From assembly GCA_030762935.1 (NCBI GenBank), contig CM060896.1:15551527-15615526 (forward strand): a stretch of 64,000 nucleotides of DNA, read 5' to 3'. The translations under genes were made by a program, and so were the position numbers. The DNA comes from Hymenopus coronatus. Its lineage: Eukaryota; Arthropoda; Insecta; Mantodea; Hymenopodidae. Positions within the stretch are counted from its first letter, which is position 1, and every line of letters begins with the position of its first letter. This document shows, in pieces, positions 54,356 through 64,000 of this stretch. A model generated the notes under the pieces. The model was not told where the DNA came from and did no database searches. It was given only the letters and a program-made list of their open reading frames with translations.

Positions 54356-55596
54356 CGAGGGTGGTCTGAAAAGTTATCGACCTGATAGTGAAAAACGACA
54401 AATCATGCTTTCAAAGTAGTTTTATTTTTCAACATATAATATCTCTAATATCAATACATGTTCACCAGCGGTGTTGCAATGTCATTATTCCTCTGGAAGT
54501 GCTGCAAAGTACCCATTTACAGCCGCAATTGCTTCATTGGACGAAAAGCGCCTACCTGCGAGGAATTTCTTGTTTTGGAAACAGATGGAAGTCCGAGGGA
54601 GCCAAATCTGGGGAATAGGGTGGATGTTCCAGCAGATCTCTCAAATTCCCCATTGCGTAAACACTTTTCCTGATGGAAAACATTTTTTTCTTCTTTTTTA
54701 ACTCGGGTTTATTTTCACGAATGCTTGCTTTTCACGAATCAGTTTGTTTAGAAGTTGGGAGCAGTATTCTCCAGTAATGGCTTTACCTTTTTCGAGATAG
54801 CCAATCAAAACATTCCTTTGGCATCCCAAAACACTGATGCCATAACCTTTCCCACCGATGACACCATCCTCGCCTTCTTTGGAACTGAAGAACCAGCTTC
54901 TGTCCACTGCCTCGACTGCTGCTTGGATTCGGGTGTGTAGTGGTGAATCCATGTTTCATCCATTGTGACGTATCGGCGCAAAAAGTAACTCTGTTCTGAA
55001 AATGCGCCAAGTACTTTTCAGAAAGTGTCGTGCGTTTGTTATCCACAGTGAGGATACGCGGCACCCATCTTGCGCAATGCTTTTTCATCTTTAATTCCTG
55101 ATGCAAGATGTGATCAATACGTTCCTTTGAAATTTCAAGAGCATTAGCAATTTTAGGCCATCTTCCAAAATCATGTCAAGCACTTTTTCGATGATGTCCG
55201 GTGTGGTTACAGTTTTTAGACGTCCTTCGCGTGGATCGTCTTGGACGCTTTCATGGCCACGTTTAAAATCGGCCGCCCATTTCTTCACAGTGGAAACTGA
55301 AGGTGAAGAGACACCATACACATTTACAATCTGCAAATGAATTTCTGTAGGTATTAAACCTTCTTTTACGAAGAATTTTATCACAGCATGATACTCGAAT
55401 TTCTCCATTTTCAAAGGAATGCGCACTTCCACTGCTTCAAACAACTGTCTACATGCAACTATTGCCTGGACTGACTTGTAATTTTACATAAGGTCTATTT
55501 ACATGTGTACCAACGTAAGGCAAAAAAAAAAAAAAAAATGTTGCAAGTAGTGCCGCAATTTGTGGGTGAGGCCGAGAATTTTTCAGGCCATCCTCG
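54356..55596 (-). mobile_element. Mariner with both ends
   Basis: The ends read CGAGGGTGGTCTGAAAAGTT on the left and, in inverse, CGAGGATGGCCTGAAAAATT on the right, flanked by TA (54354-54355 and 55597-55598). Length is 1241 bp, near the usual mariner size. The transposase reads on the minus strand. Confidence 0.9.
54440..55444 (-). pseudogene. Mariner transposase, nearly complete but frameshifted
   Basis: Starts near 55444 or at the next Met (MEKFEYHAVIKFFVKEGLIP), the first helix-turn-helix. The second follows: PSVSTVKKWAADFKRGHESV and DDPREGRLKTVTTPDIIEKV, the mariner linker. TMDETWIHHYTPESKQQSRQ keeps the first catalytic Asp. The frame then shifts in the GYLEKGKAITGEY block. The second catalytic site (HQDN in relatives) reads HQEK, so that Asp is lost. 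YSPDLAPSDFHLFP keeps the third. Several stops follow. It is the best-preserved mariner here but cannot be active. Confidence 0.88.
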
Positions 55597-55696
55597 TATA
55601 AGAGTGATTGTGGTGAGAAGAAAAAAAGCATGTCACTGTTTTTTGTCTTAGGTAGTAAACTGAAACTAGCTTACACTTATAAACAGGCATAGCTTT

Positions 55697-56312
55697 TTAC
55701 TTTCTCTGCACGTACTATGTACATAATGTATAGAGAAGGCATTGCACGCCACCCAAAAATTCGATACCCAGATTTCACCGAAAATACATGTTTTAGGGTC
55801 CCCTGTATCCAAAAACCATATGTGCCCGTGTGTCAGTGAACACGATAACTTAAGAACGAAAAGTTGGTAAAATACCTTAGTTTTTAAGTTTAGTATCCTC
55901 CAAGGATGCGACACGAAAATTTTGAGAAAAATTCCTTCACCCCGAACTACCCTTCACATGTAAAAAATTTCGAAATTTTCGATTCCAAAATATTCAATGC
56001 TATTGGTTTGAATTGTAAAGTCTTATACCTTTCTTAGACAGGAAGTGTCCGTTTTTCTTTTGTACTACTCCTGGCCAAGCAAAGACGCGATTCACAATGG
56101 CCATCGCATAAACATTTGACATTTTAAAACATTTGACTATCACTTTAGCATAGCGCATTCCTTTAGTTCCCTTCTACTTATAAGGAACTAAATAATAAGG
56201 ACATTCTGCTAATACTTATCTCGATTAGCGTTGTGTAGAAAGAAGAATAATCTTTTGTAAACATTTATTTGAAAAGCAACTAGAGAAAGTCATGTGAGTG
56301 TAACGCATCAGA
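55697..56312 (-). repeat. R1 copy, subfamily B, internal deletion
   Basis: Starts TTACTTTCTCTGCACGTACT, jumps from GAAATTTTCGATTCC to CAAAATATTCAATGCTA (about 250 bp of R1 middle missing), and ends CGCATCAGA. Confidence 0.85.
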
Positions 56313-56857
56313 TTTGTTTTTAGGGGAACTCACCACTGTTAGTTATAATAGTTTGAATTGCGAGAATTTTCTGTGTTTGGAGGAGGCTACAACTGTTCAT
56401 GCTCTTTGTACTGTAAATAACTTGAAAACAACTGCTTGGGAATTCCTATGCCTGTTTGTTACTTAGATCCAAGAAGAAACAGTCTTCAGGGACATTTTGA
56501 TTGTTTTAATTCAAAAGTGAGCGAAATTAAAGCTAACGGTTAAAACTTCATACAGTCTCATTTCTATACTTTGTGTTCATTACTTTCTTATGCGCCAGCT
56601 TGCAGTCTAGCATAACTTTGAATGATGTGTTTGTTTTTTGCGGAGATATGGTCCACTTATGCAGGAATATCAAGATTGTCTCGGGTCGTTCACCTCGACA
56701 CGTATCTACCTCACTCTGGGCAGCCTGCACGACCATCAAAACATATCTTAGCCGATTTCCTTCACAGGTGGAAGCGTTATCATGTGTGTTCCATATAAAA
56801 ATTCGTTTGGGCTGACCAGAGTTTTTTAAAAACTATGGTGTTGTAATACGCTCATAT
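56313..56857. other. Unassigned sequence
   Basis: Open frames on both strands overlap at 56548-56815, with no recognised domain. Confidence 0.45.
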
Positions 56858-56957
56858 TAAGTTTCAAGTTTGGTATTTAATCGGCCTTTAAGGTATTTTT
56901 GGGTGCCCCCCTCCCGCCTATACACACACACAGAGCGTTTCAAAAAATGTCTGTTTA

Positions 56958-57276
56958 TTTTCTCTACACGTACTATCTACATAGTGTATAGAGAAGGTAT
57001 TGTATTACACCCAAAAATTCGATACCGAGATTTCACCGGTAATACATGTTTTGGGACCTCCTGACTCTAAAAAAAAAGAGCATTTCTTGAAAAAGGTGGT
57101 GTGTATGTGTGTCTAAGGACAGCATAGCTCAAAAACGAAAAGTCCGTCAAATACCACAATTAGTATTTCAGTTCAGAATCTTCCAAGGATGCGACACAAA
57201 GAATTTCAAGAAAATTCCCCTACTCCAGCGACCCTTGACATGAAACATTTTTCGAAAATTTTGATTTTCTCAAAAA
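56958..57276 (-). repeat. R1 3' third, part of an inverted pair
   Basis: Starts TTTTCTCTACACGTACTATC and breaks at TTTTCTCAAAAATTGTG, where a plus-strand R1 end follows at once. A short plus-strand R1 piece (56860-56945) precedes it. Confidence 0.8.
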
Positions 57277-57344
57277 TTGTGTATTTCAGGTACATTACAA
57301 TACCTTCTCTATACACTACGTACATTGTACTTGTAGAGAAATAA
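57277..57344 (+). repeat. R1 3' terminus only
   Basis: Contains only TACCTTCTCTATACACTACG and the terminal palindrome, ending TGTAGAGAAATAA. With 56958-57276 it makes a fold-back. Confidence 0.75.
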
Positions 57345-57346
57345 TA

Positions 57347-58417
57347 TGACTTTCTCATCTCTGCAACAAATTATTGTTAAAAAGCTTATGCTTCTATCTT
57401 TTTCTGCTAATGGAGAAGAAATTAGCAGAAATAGTCTTATTACTTGCTTCCTTGTAAGTAGAAGAGAAATAAGGGAGTACCATAGGTTAAAGTGTTGTTC
57501 GTGTCCTTAGCGCGGTGGTAGCCCAGCTGTTTGCCTGGGTTCGACTCCCAATACCCCCGCTGGGAGACTGGACCGGGGTGCCTCAGCCTCGTAAGGTCCC
57601 AATTGAGGAGCTACTTGATGGAGAAGTAGCGACTCCAGGTCATGATGGCCGCATTAACCGGCCGGGAGGGATTCGAGGCGCTGACCACGTCTCATCCTCC
57701 AATACTGCACCCCATCATGGACCGAGATGGGGGATGCTGCGGCCATGTGAGCTGTCGTGCCATGGAGTTATGCGTAAAAATGATAGTCGATAGCTGGTTG
57801 CTAAGTGACTGAAGTTCCTTTGTTTGTAAGGACACGAGTTGACAAATTCCTGTATGAGGAAAGTATAAGTTATTTAAAGCTGAAACCAATAACAAAGAAT
57901 CTCTCAAAAACGATCACCTCTACGAAAAACAAAAATGTATATAACATAAATTGTATGTTTTAACGTGCTCAACATTGTTTGTGTGGTAAGTTCTTTTTTT
58001 TTCCATATCTTACGGTTTAGCAGTTATGCAAAATTTCGTAAAATTAATCCAGAATAAACTAGTCTTCAGAGGATATTACTACAAAATTTAAGATATACAT
58101 TTTATATGTCAGGTAAATATCTTTAATATACATTTTAATCAATAGCGTTAGAGGCATTTTTGAAAAAAAATTAAATGTACGAAAAAAGTTCCATGTAAAC
58201 GGTAGTTTGGGGTGGGTGATTTTCTTGAAAATTTTCGTGTCGCATCCTTGGAAGATACCAAACGTACCACACACACGCGGACCTTTTTCTAAAAATCCTT
58301 TTTTTGGATACAGGGGACTCTAAAACATCTATTTTCGGTGAAATCTGGTATCGAATATTAGGTGGAGTGCAACACTTTCTCAATAGCACGAAGTGCTAAT
58401 TCGTGTAAGGGAAGTAA
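57347..58417 (+). repeat. R1 repeat, near full length, split by a SINE
   Basis: Begins at GACTTTCTCATCTCTGCAAC, without the first about 25 bp, and ends CGTGTAAGGGAAGTAA. An S1 SINE occupies about 57495-57773. Confidence 0.85.
57495..57773 (+). mobile_element. tRNA-derived SINE, family S1
   Basis: Head CCTTAGCGCGGTGGTAGCCC and GGGTTCGACTCCCAA, then the S1 body (GATGGAGAAGTAGCGACTCC). About 15 bp are missing between the boxes compared with the copy at 5899. It interrupts R1 at TTAAAGTG; the matching right-hand duplication is imperfect. Confidence 0.8.
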
Positions 58418-58899
58418 AAATATGCTATAATTCCAGTGAATGTGTATAATGTGATCAAAGGTAATATGAACTACCAGGTTCAATTTCTAATGCAGTACTA
58501 TTAGTTGGTATGTTAATGAAGCACATACTTGTTAGGCATGTTCACATATATGATAGCATCACGCCCTCCTGGTTCCAAAACCGCGCAGAGCCGAGGTTAA
58601 TGCAGATTCCCAGAAAGTTGTGCAGAAACTTTGCCCCATGATTACTTACAAGTATTTGTGGAATGCCTTGTCAAGTTTTAGCGGTAACCTCAGAGGCGGA
58701 GGCTTCCTTGCGTCAATATCATTAACATCCCCTTCACTCTCGAGCTAAATAGGCAGTATTAACCAAGCATTCCACTAGTTGCACACCAAGTTAACCTCTA
58801 GTACTCATATCGTCGCTCGATTATTAAACTGCTGTACCTCACCTCTCACTTAACATTTCCACGTTTCTTCAAATTAGACCAACAGCTCAACTTTTCCTT
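58418..58899. other. Unassigned sequence
   Basis: No feature recognised. Confidence 0.5.
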
Positions 58900-59681
58900 A
58901 AAGTATTGCATTCCACCCAAAAATTCGATACCAAGAATTAACCGGAAATACCCGTCTTAAGATCCCCTGTATCAAAAAAAAATGTTTAGAAAAAGGTACG
59001 TGTGTGTCTGTCAACACGATAACACAAAAACGAAATGTCAGTAAAATACCAAACTTGCTATTTAGTTTTGGTATCTTCCTAGGATGCGGCACGAAGATTA
59101 TCAAGAAAATCCACCCCATGCATGGAAACATTTTCGAAAATTTTGAAAATGTCGTATATTAAAGATACTTACCTGACAAATAAAATGTTTATCTTGAATA
59201 TTCTGGGAATACCCTCTGAAGACTACTTTATTCTGGATGAATTTTACGAAATATTGCATAACTGCTAAACCGTAAGAGATGGATAAAAACTTACCACACA
59301 AAGAATTTAGAGCGCGTTAAAGCACATAATATATGCTATATACATGTTTATCGTGGAGTGGATTGTTTTTTTTTTATTTTTTTTTATAGATATTCCTTGT
59401 TATTGCTATCAGCCTTAAAATACGTATACTTTTCTCATACAGGAATTTGTCAACTCCTGTCCATGCAAACAAAGGAACATCAGTCACATAGCAACCAGCT
59501 TTTGACTATCACTTTAACTTATGGTACTCCCTTATTTCGCTTCTACTTACAAGGAAGAGAGTATTAAGACTATTTCTGCTATTTTTTTCTCGATTAGCAT
59601 GAAGTAAATAGAATCATAAGCTTTTTATCAAGTCTGTAGCAGAGATGTAGAGAAAGCCATGTGAATGGAACACATCAGATT
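58900..59681 (-). repeat. R1 copy, 3' end lost
   Basis: Starts AAAGTATTGCATTCCACCCA, just inside the palindrome, and ends GGAACACATCAGA. A block is deleted between CATGGAAACATTTTCG and GAAAATGTCG. Confidence 0.85.
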
Positions 59682-59796
59682 TTTAACATATATAATATGA
59701 AATACTGTATGGTATACCAATAAATGTAAATCGCATACTTAATACCTAATCATATCTTTAAATAAATCTATTTGTAATCATTTTTTTTTTTTTTTT

Positions 59797-60170
59797 TCGA
59801 TTTTGATTACAATGCCAAACGTTTAAGATATTTGCTTGACAAATAAAAACCTATTCCTATATCTTGATTTTTTGCAATCTTCATTCTGAATGATTTTTTT
59901 TCTAATTGGTTAACAGTAAGGAATAGACAACATCTATTTAAACAAATAATTAAATCTCGTTAAAGCACCAACTTGTGATATTTTTCTTGCTGTTGTTGTT
60001 GTGCAGTTAGTTATTTCATGGATATTCTCTAATATTGGTTATAATGTTTAAATGTCTTATAATTTTTCAACTGGGAAGTCGTTATTCGTTTTTTCTCGTC
60101 AATAATGAGAGGTCATGGAATTTCAAAGCATCACATAAAGCCGCTTCTTATACCTAAGACGTTAATGAAA
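59797..60170 (-). repeat. Degenerate R1 fragment
   Basis: R1 order is recognisable (GATTTTGATTACAATGCC, AGATATTTGCTTGACAAATA, GGAAGTCGTTATTCG), with many changes and no ends. Confidence 0.55.
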
Positions 60171-60207
60171 GCATTATCTTTATCAGCGAGTAGCACATAG
60201 AAAAGAA

Positions 60208-60925
60208 TCTGATGTGTTCCATTCACATGACTTTCTCTACATCTCTGTAACAAACTTTTGTTGAAAAGCTTATGCTTCTATTTACTTAATGCTAATCGAG
60301 AACAAATTAGCAGAAATAGTCTTATTACTTGCTTGCCTGTAAGTAGAAGCGAAATAAGGGAGTACCTTAGGTTAAAGTGATAGTCAAACGCTGGTTGCTA
60401 TGTGACTGAAGTTCCTTTGTTTGTATGGACAGGGTTGACAAATTCCTGTATGAGAAAAGTATTGAGGAATATCCCAAAAACGATCAACTCCACGCAAAAA
60501 ATGTATATGACATAAATTGTGTGCTTTATCGTGATCTACATTTTTTGTAGCGAGTTTTTGTCTATCTCTTACGGTTTACCAATTATACAGAATTCAATCA
60601 AAAATCATCTAGAGGCTATTCCCAGAGAAGTGAAGATGTACATTTAATTTCTCATGTAAATATATTACATATAAGAAATTTTAATCAAAGTCGTTAGATT
60701 TTGAGAAAATCAAAATTTTCGAAATTTTTCCATGTAAAGGTTAGTTGGGGGTGGGTGGATTTTCTTGAAAAGCTTCGTGTCGGATCCTTGGAAAATATCG
60801 GACTTAAATACCAAGTTTGGTTTTCCAAAAATGCTTTTTCTGGCTTCAGGGGGACCCAAAACGCGTATTTCCGGTGAAATCTGGGTATCGTATTTTTGAG
60901 AATATAGTACGTATAGAGAAAGTAA
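60208..60925 (+). repeat. R1 copy with CA tract deleted
   Basis: Begins TCTGATGTGTTCCATTCACA and ends ACGTATAGAGAAAGTAA. The CA tract and part of the terminal palindrome are deleted. Confidence 0.88.
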
Positions 60926-61409
60926 TAAATTTTATTGTAGGGTGGGAGAAAAACTCATGTGAATGCAATACATATCCATTTATTTTCGCACAAAAGTATC
61001 ATCTTTAGATTATTGAAAGATGGCAAAAAACACATTTATCTTACACTGTGCTGTTATTTCCATTCTGTGAAACGTTTATAAACCTCGGAAAACATTTGAT
61101 TAATATAAGCAATAATTACTTGATATGCTGTTGTTTCTGGTTGTTATTTGTGAGGCGAATGACATGCTTCCTGTGGACATAGGCAGACCGCAGAGTTGGA
61201 CTGCAGGTCAGTGTTCGCCTGACAACCGGTCGGACCGGACATGCCAGCACCGTTTCCTGCCCTGCAGCTCGTCTGCTGCCTAAATGCGTTATTAATCATA
61301 TTCAGAAAACTTTCCTCTACACCTCTTTACTGCTGGAATATTGCGATTATTCCGGTAGTTGCAATAAAGGTGACGTTTCTAAAACCACAATTTCACTTCG
61401 ATTGTTTGC
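60926..61409. other. Unassigned, with a short GC-rich block
   Basis: 61180-61290 is GC-rich (for example CAACCGGTCGGACCGGACAT, an imperfect palindrome). No element assigned. Confidence 0.4.
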
Positions 61410-62300
61410 TATTACTTTCTCCACACGTACTATAAGCGTAAACATTTATTAATAACTTTATTAAGATTAGAATTTATTGTTTTGACTTTATTTGTACATA
61501 GTGTGTAGAGAAGTTTTGTAATGCACCCTAAATTTCAATACCTGAATTTCACTGAAAATACATGTTTTAGGGCACCTGAATCCAAAAAAAAAGCATTGTT
61601 AGAAAAATGTCCGTGTGTCTGTGCCTGTGGTCAGCATAGCTAAAAAACGAAAAGTCCGTTTAATACCAAACTTGGCATTTAAGGTTGCAGCACAAAGTTT
61701 TTCAAGAAAATCACCCACCCCAACCACTCTTTACATGGAAAAATTTTCGAAATTGTTTATTTTCTCAAAATGGTTCTAACGATTTTGATTAAAATACCAT
61801 ACATTAAACATATTTACCTGACAAATAAAATGTATATCTTGAATTTTCTGGGAATATCCTCTGAAGGCCACTTTAGTCCGGATGGATTTTACGGAATTTT
61901 ACATAACTTCTAACCCGTAAGAGATTGACAAAACTTACTTTACAAATAAGTAGAGCACGTTAAAACACACAATTTAGTTAAATACATTTTTTTTCGTGAG
62001 GTTGGCCGTGTTTGAGATATTCCTTGTTTTTGGTTTCAGCTTTGAAAAACTTGTACTTTTCTCATACAGGAATTTATCAACCCTTACAAACAAAGGAACT
62101 TCAGTCACATAACAACCAGCTTTTGACTATCACTTTATCATGGTAGTCCCTTATTTGGCTTCTACTTACAAGGAAGGAAGTAATAATACTATGTCAGTTA
62201 ATTTTTTCTCGATTAGCATGAAGTAAATAGAAGCATAAGCTTTCTAACAATAATTTGTTGCAGAGATGTAGAGAAAGTTTTGTGTATGGAACACATCAGA
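61410..62300 (-). repeat. R1 repeat, full length, palindrome interrupted
   Basis: Starts TTACTTTCTCCACACGTACT. The terminal palindrome is split by about 60 bp of AT-rich sequence (about 61432-61493) and then resumes TGTACATAGTGTG. Ends GGAACACATCAGA. Confidence 0.85.
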
Positions 62301-62310
62301 TTTTTTTTTT

Positions 62311-62395
62311 TACTTTATCCACTCAGAACATAGAACATAGGCACCCCAAACTTTCGGTATCGATACATACCCGTTTTAGGGTACCCTGAGTGAAT
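62311..62395 (-). repeat. R1 3'-end fragment, same orientation
   Basis: TTACTTTATCCACTCAG, then TTTCGGTATCGATACATACC and TTTTAGGGTACCCTGAG, a decayed R1 end placed right after the previous copy's 5' end. Confidence 0.6.
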
Positions 62396-62800
62396 AATTA
62401 AGAAACTACATTTAATGCTTATTTAATCATTATTTCTTTATGTAACGACGCACATTCATTTAAATATTTGTTTGTAATGGCATCTTCTAGTCAGAGGGGA
62501 ATGGCATAACCCCAGCGTAGTAAATATAAGCAAGGAAACCTTTAAAACAAGTGCCGAGAAAAAAATATTACTGATTTATACATTAACTTTTATAAAAAGT
62601 AGCTTACTTTTCCATTGAACAATAATTTCAGCTTAACGAAACATTTACTGAGTTCCGAAAAGCAGTTAAAGTGTGCAAAACTTTTGAATTATGCGGGGTG
62701 CGACATCTTGTGCAAGCAGCTTTTCAACAAGTGACAGCCGAAAATATAGTGAATGGTTCACACAGCTCGAAGGCAACACATGACTAGTAACAGTGCAGCA
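62396..62800. other. Unassigned sequence
   Basis: No feature recognised. Confidence 0.5.
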
Positions 62801-63642
62801 GAGCTCAAAAACGAAAAGACCGTTTAATACTAACCTTGGTGTTCAAGTTTGGTATCTTCCAAGGAAGATTTTCAAGAAAATCACCCCACCCCAACTACCC
62901 TTTACACGGAAAAATTTCGAAAATTTTGATTTTCTCAAAATCTAACGGCTTTGATTAAGATTTCTTAACTAACTACCCTTTACATGGAACATTTTTCGAA
63001 AAATTTGACTTTCTAAAAAATGGCTAAAGATTTTCAAGAAAATTGGCCCCAAAAACTACCCTTTACATGGAACATTTTTCGAAAATTTTGATTTTCTAAA
63101 AATTGGCTCTAACGATTTTGATTAAAATACCGTATGTTTAAGATACTTTTATAACAAACGAAATGTATATCTTCAATTTTCTGGGAATATCCTCTGAAGA
63201 CTGGATGACTTTTGTATAGCTGGCCAATCAAAAACTTACTGCACAACAAATGTAGATCTCTATAAAACACACAACTTATGTTATATCTTTTTTTTTTTTT
63301 TCTTTTGGTAGAGTTATCCGTTTTCGAGATATTCCGCAATATTAGTTTCAATTTTAGCCACTTAAACTTTTGTCTTTCTTCTCGTTTCTCGTTTGTTTAC
63401 TCCTGGAAAGCAAAGATATTGGAGTTTCAATTGTTTCACATAGCGAACGGTTTTTAAAGGACTGTTATTGCTCTACCCTGTGCATTTTCTATGTCCCCTT
63501 TACTTACAAGGAGCTAGTAACAAAACTAATTCTGCTTATGTTTATCTTCATTAGCATGTTGTAGGTAACAGATTAATTTTTTGAATAAATGATTTGCTTG
63601 AACAGCTGGAGGGCATCATGTGAATGGATCACATTAGATTTT
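62801..63642 (-). repeat. R1 copy, subfamily C, with local triplication
   Basis: Starts near AGCTCAAAAACGAAAAGACC. The block CTACCCTTTACA(C/T)GGAA plus its downstream part appears three times in tandem (from about 62897, 62975 and 63056). Ends GGATCACATTAGA. Confidence 0.8.
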
Positions 63643-63644
63643 CC

Positions 63645-63790
63645 CCTTCAACTTGCAAGGGACCAACTAACAAAGACAACTTCTGTTAATGTTTATCTCG
63701 ATTATCATGAAGTAGATAGAAGAATAAGCTTTTAAACAATAATCTGTTACAGAGATGTAGCAAAATGCATGTGATTGTAACACGCCACAT
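63645..63790 (-). repeat. R1 5'-end fragment
   Basis: Contains CAAGGGACCAACTAACAAAG, GAATAAGCTTTTAAACAATA and ACAGAGATGTAGCAAAATGC in R1 order, with a decayed 5' end. Confidence 0.7.
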
Positions 63791-63820
63791 GACCCTGCCC
63801 CACTCTTCTTCCAAACACTT

Positions 63821-64000
63821 TGTCGCCCTCCGTGGTGTAATGGTTACCATGCTGACTTCATATACCCAAGGTCGCGGGTTCAAACCCGGCGGAGGACGAT
63901 GGGTTTTTTCGGGTGTAAAAATCCTGAGCATGGCTTCCTTCGGAACGGTAGATTTACAGCACGTAAAAGAACCTCAAGCCTGATAGAGAGGCCTCTGAGC
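63821..64000 (+). mobile_element. tRNA-derived SINE, family S5, cut by the window end
   Basis: Head CCTCCGTGGTGTAATGGTTA and CGCGGGTTCAAACCCGG, then the body with TCCTGAGCATGGCTTCC and AAGAACCTCAAGCCTGATAG. The last bases match the S5 copy at 35265-35497. The 5' and 3' ends of the tRNA part could pair as an acceptor stem with one mismatch, but the anticodon arm does not pair, so it is not a tRNA gene. Confidence 0.8.

Noticed and set aside
63821..63900. Functional tRNA gene
   Set aside because: A and B boxes are good and the acceptor ends nearly pair, but the anticodon arm does not pair and the sequence continues into a SINE body shared with 35265-35497. The heads at 5907, 21330, 26170 and 53560 were rejected for the same reason.

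Overview
This window is AT-rich eukaryotic DNA made almost entirely of transposable elements and repeats. I found no intact host gene. The content points to an animal genome, most likely an arthropod: DD34D mariner remnants, an IS630/Tc1-type transposon, a hAT element, a non-LTR retrotransposon with a zinc-knuckle ORF1, and at least seven different tRNA-derived SINEs. I cannot name the species. Nothing here looks bacterial, plasmid or phage.

One dispersed repeat dominates; I call it R1. By my hand tally about 48 full or partial copies, in both orientations, cover roughly 45% of the window. A full copy is about 850-880 bp. It starts with TCTGATGTGTTCCATTCACA, has ACTTTCTCTACA about 25 bp in, a (CA)n tract in its last third, a terminal palindrome centred on ACTATGTACATAGT, and ends TGTAGAGAAAGTAA, the inverse of the 5' motif. 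R1 occurs singly, in head-to-tail tandems, as fold-back dimers and nested in itself. The many short ORFs rich in Thr-His or Val-Cys are read-through of its CA/TG tract and are not genes.

Layout. 1-3.9 kb: composite IS630/mariner-type transposon (Tn-A) holding a decayed transposase and five R1 pieces. 3.9-12.2 kb: R1 copies, SINEs and a TIR-bounded MITE at 6.5-7.1 kb. 12.5-13.2 kb: rearranged mariner. 13.4-23.2 kb: R1-dense, with a fold-back R1 dimer at 19.6-20.5 kb and a SINE inside R1 at 21.2 kb. 23.2-27.4 kb: lower R1 density, with a LINE ORF2-end fragment and SINEs. 28.6-30.55 kb: two LINE copies inserted one after the other at the same target, the larger with a long ORF1. 32.5-35.0 kb: an array of exactly 30 tandem 82-bp satellite monomers, each able to form a GC-rich hairpin. 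35.5-36.0 kb: long degenerate TG-rich tract. 36-45 kb: old and young R1 copies, an apparently R1-poor stretch at 38.2-39.8 kb, and a dead mariner. 45.7-48.2 kb: Tn-B, a second copy of the composite transposon. 48.3-50.7 kb: a complete hAT element with an 8-bp target duplication and a broken transposase. 50.9-64 kb: R1-dense, including R1 nested in R1, a mariner with both ends, and SINEs.

The genes do not form a pathway. The interest lies in how the elements are stacked: insertion order can be read from target duplications, R1 appears to have been captured inside a mobile DNA transposon, and the satellite conserves a hairpin with substitutions confined to one arm.
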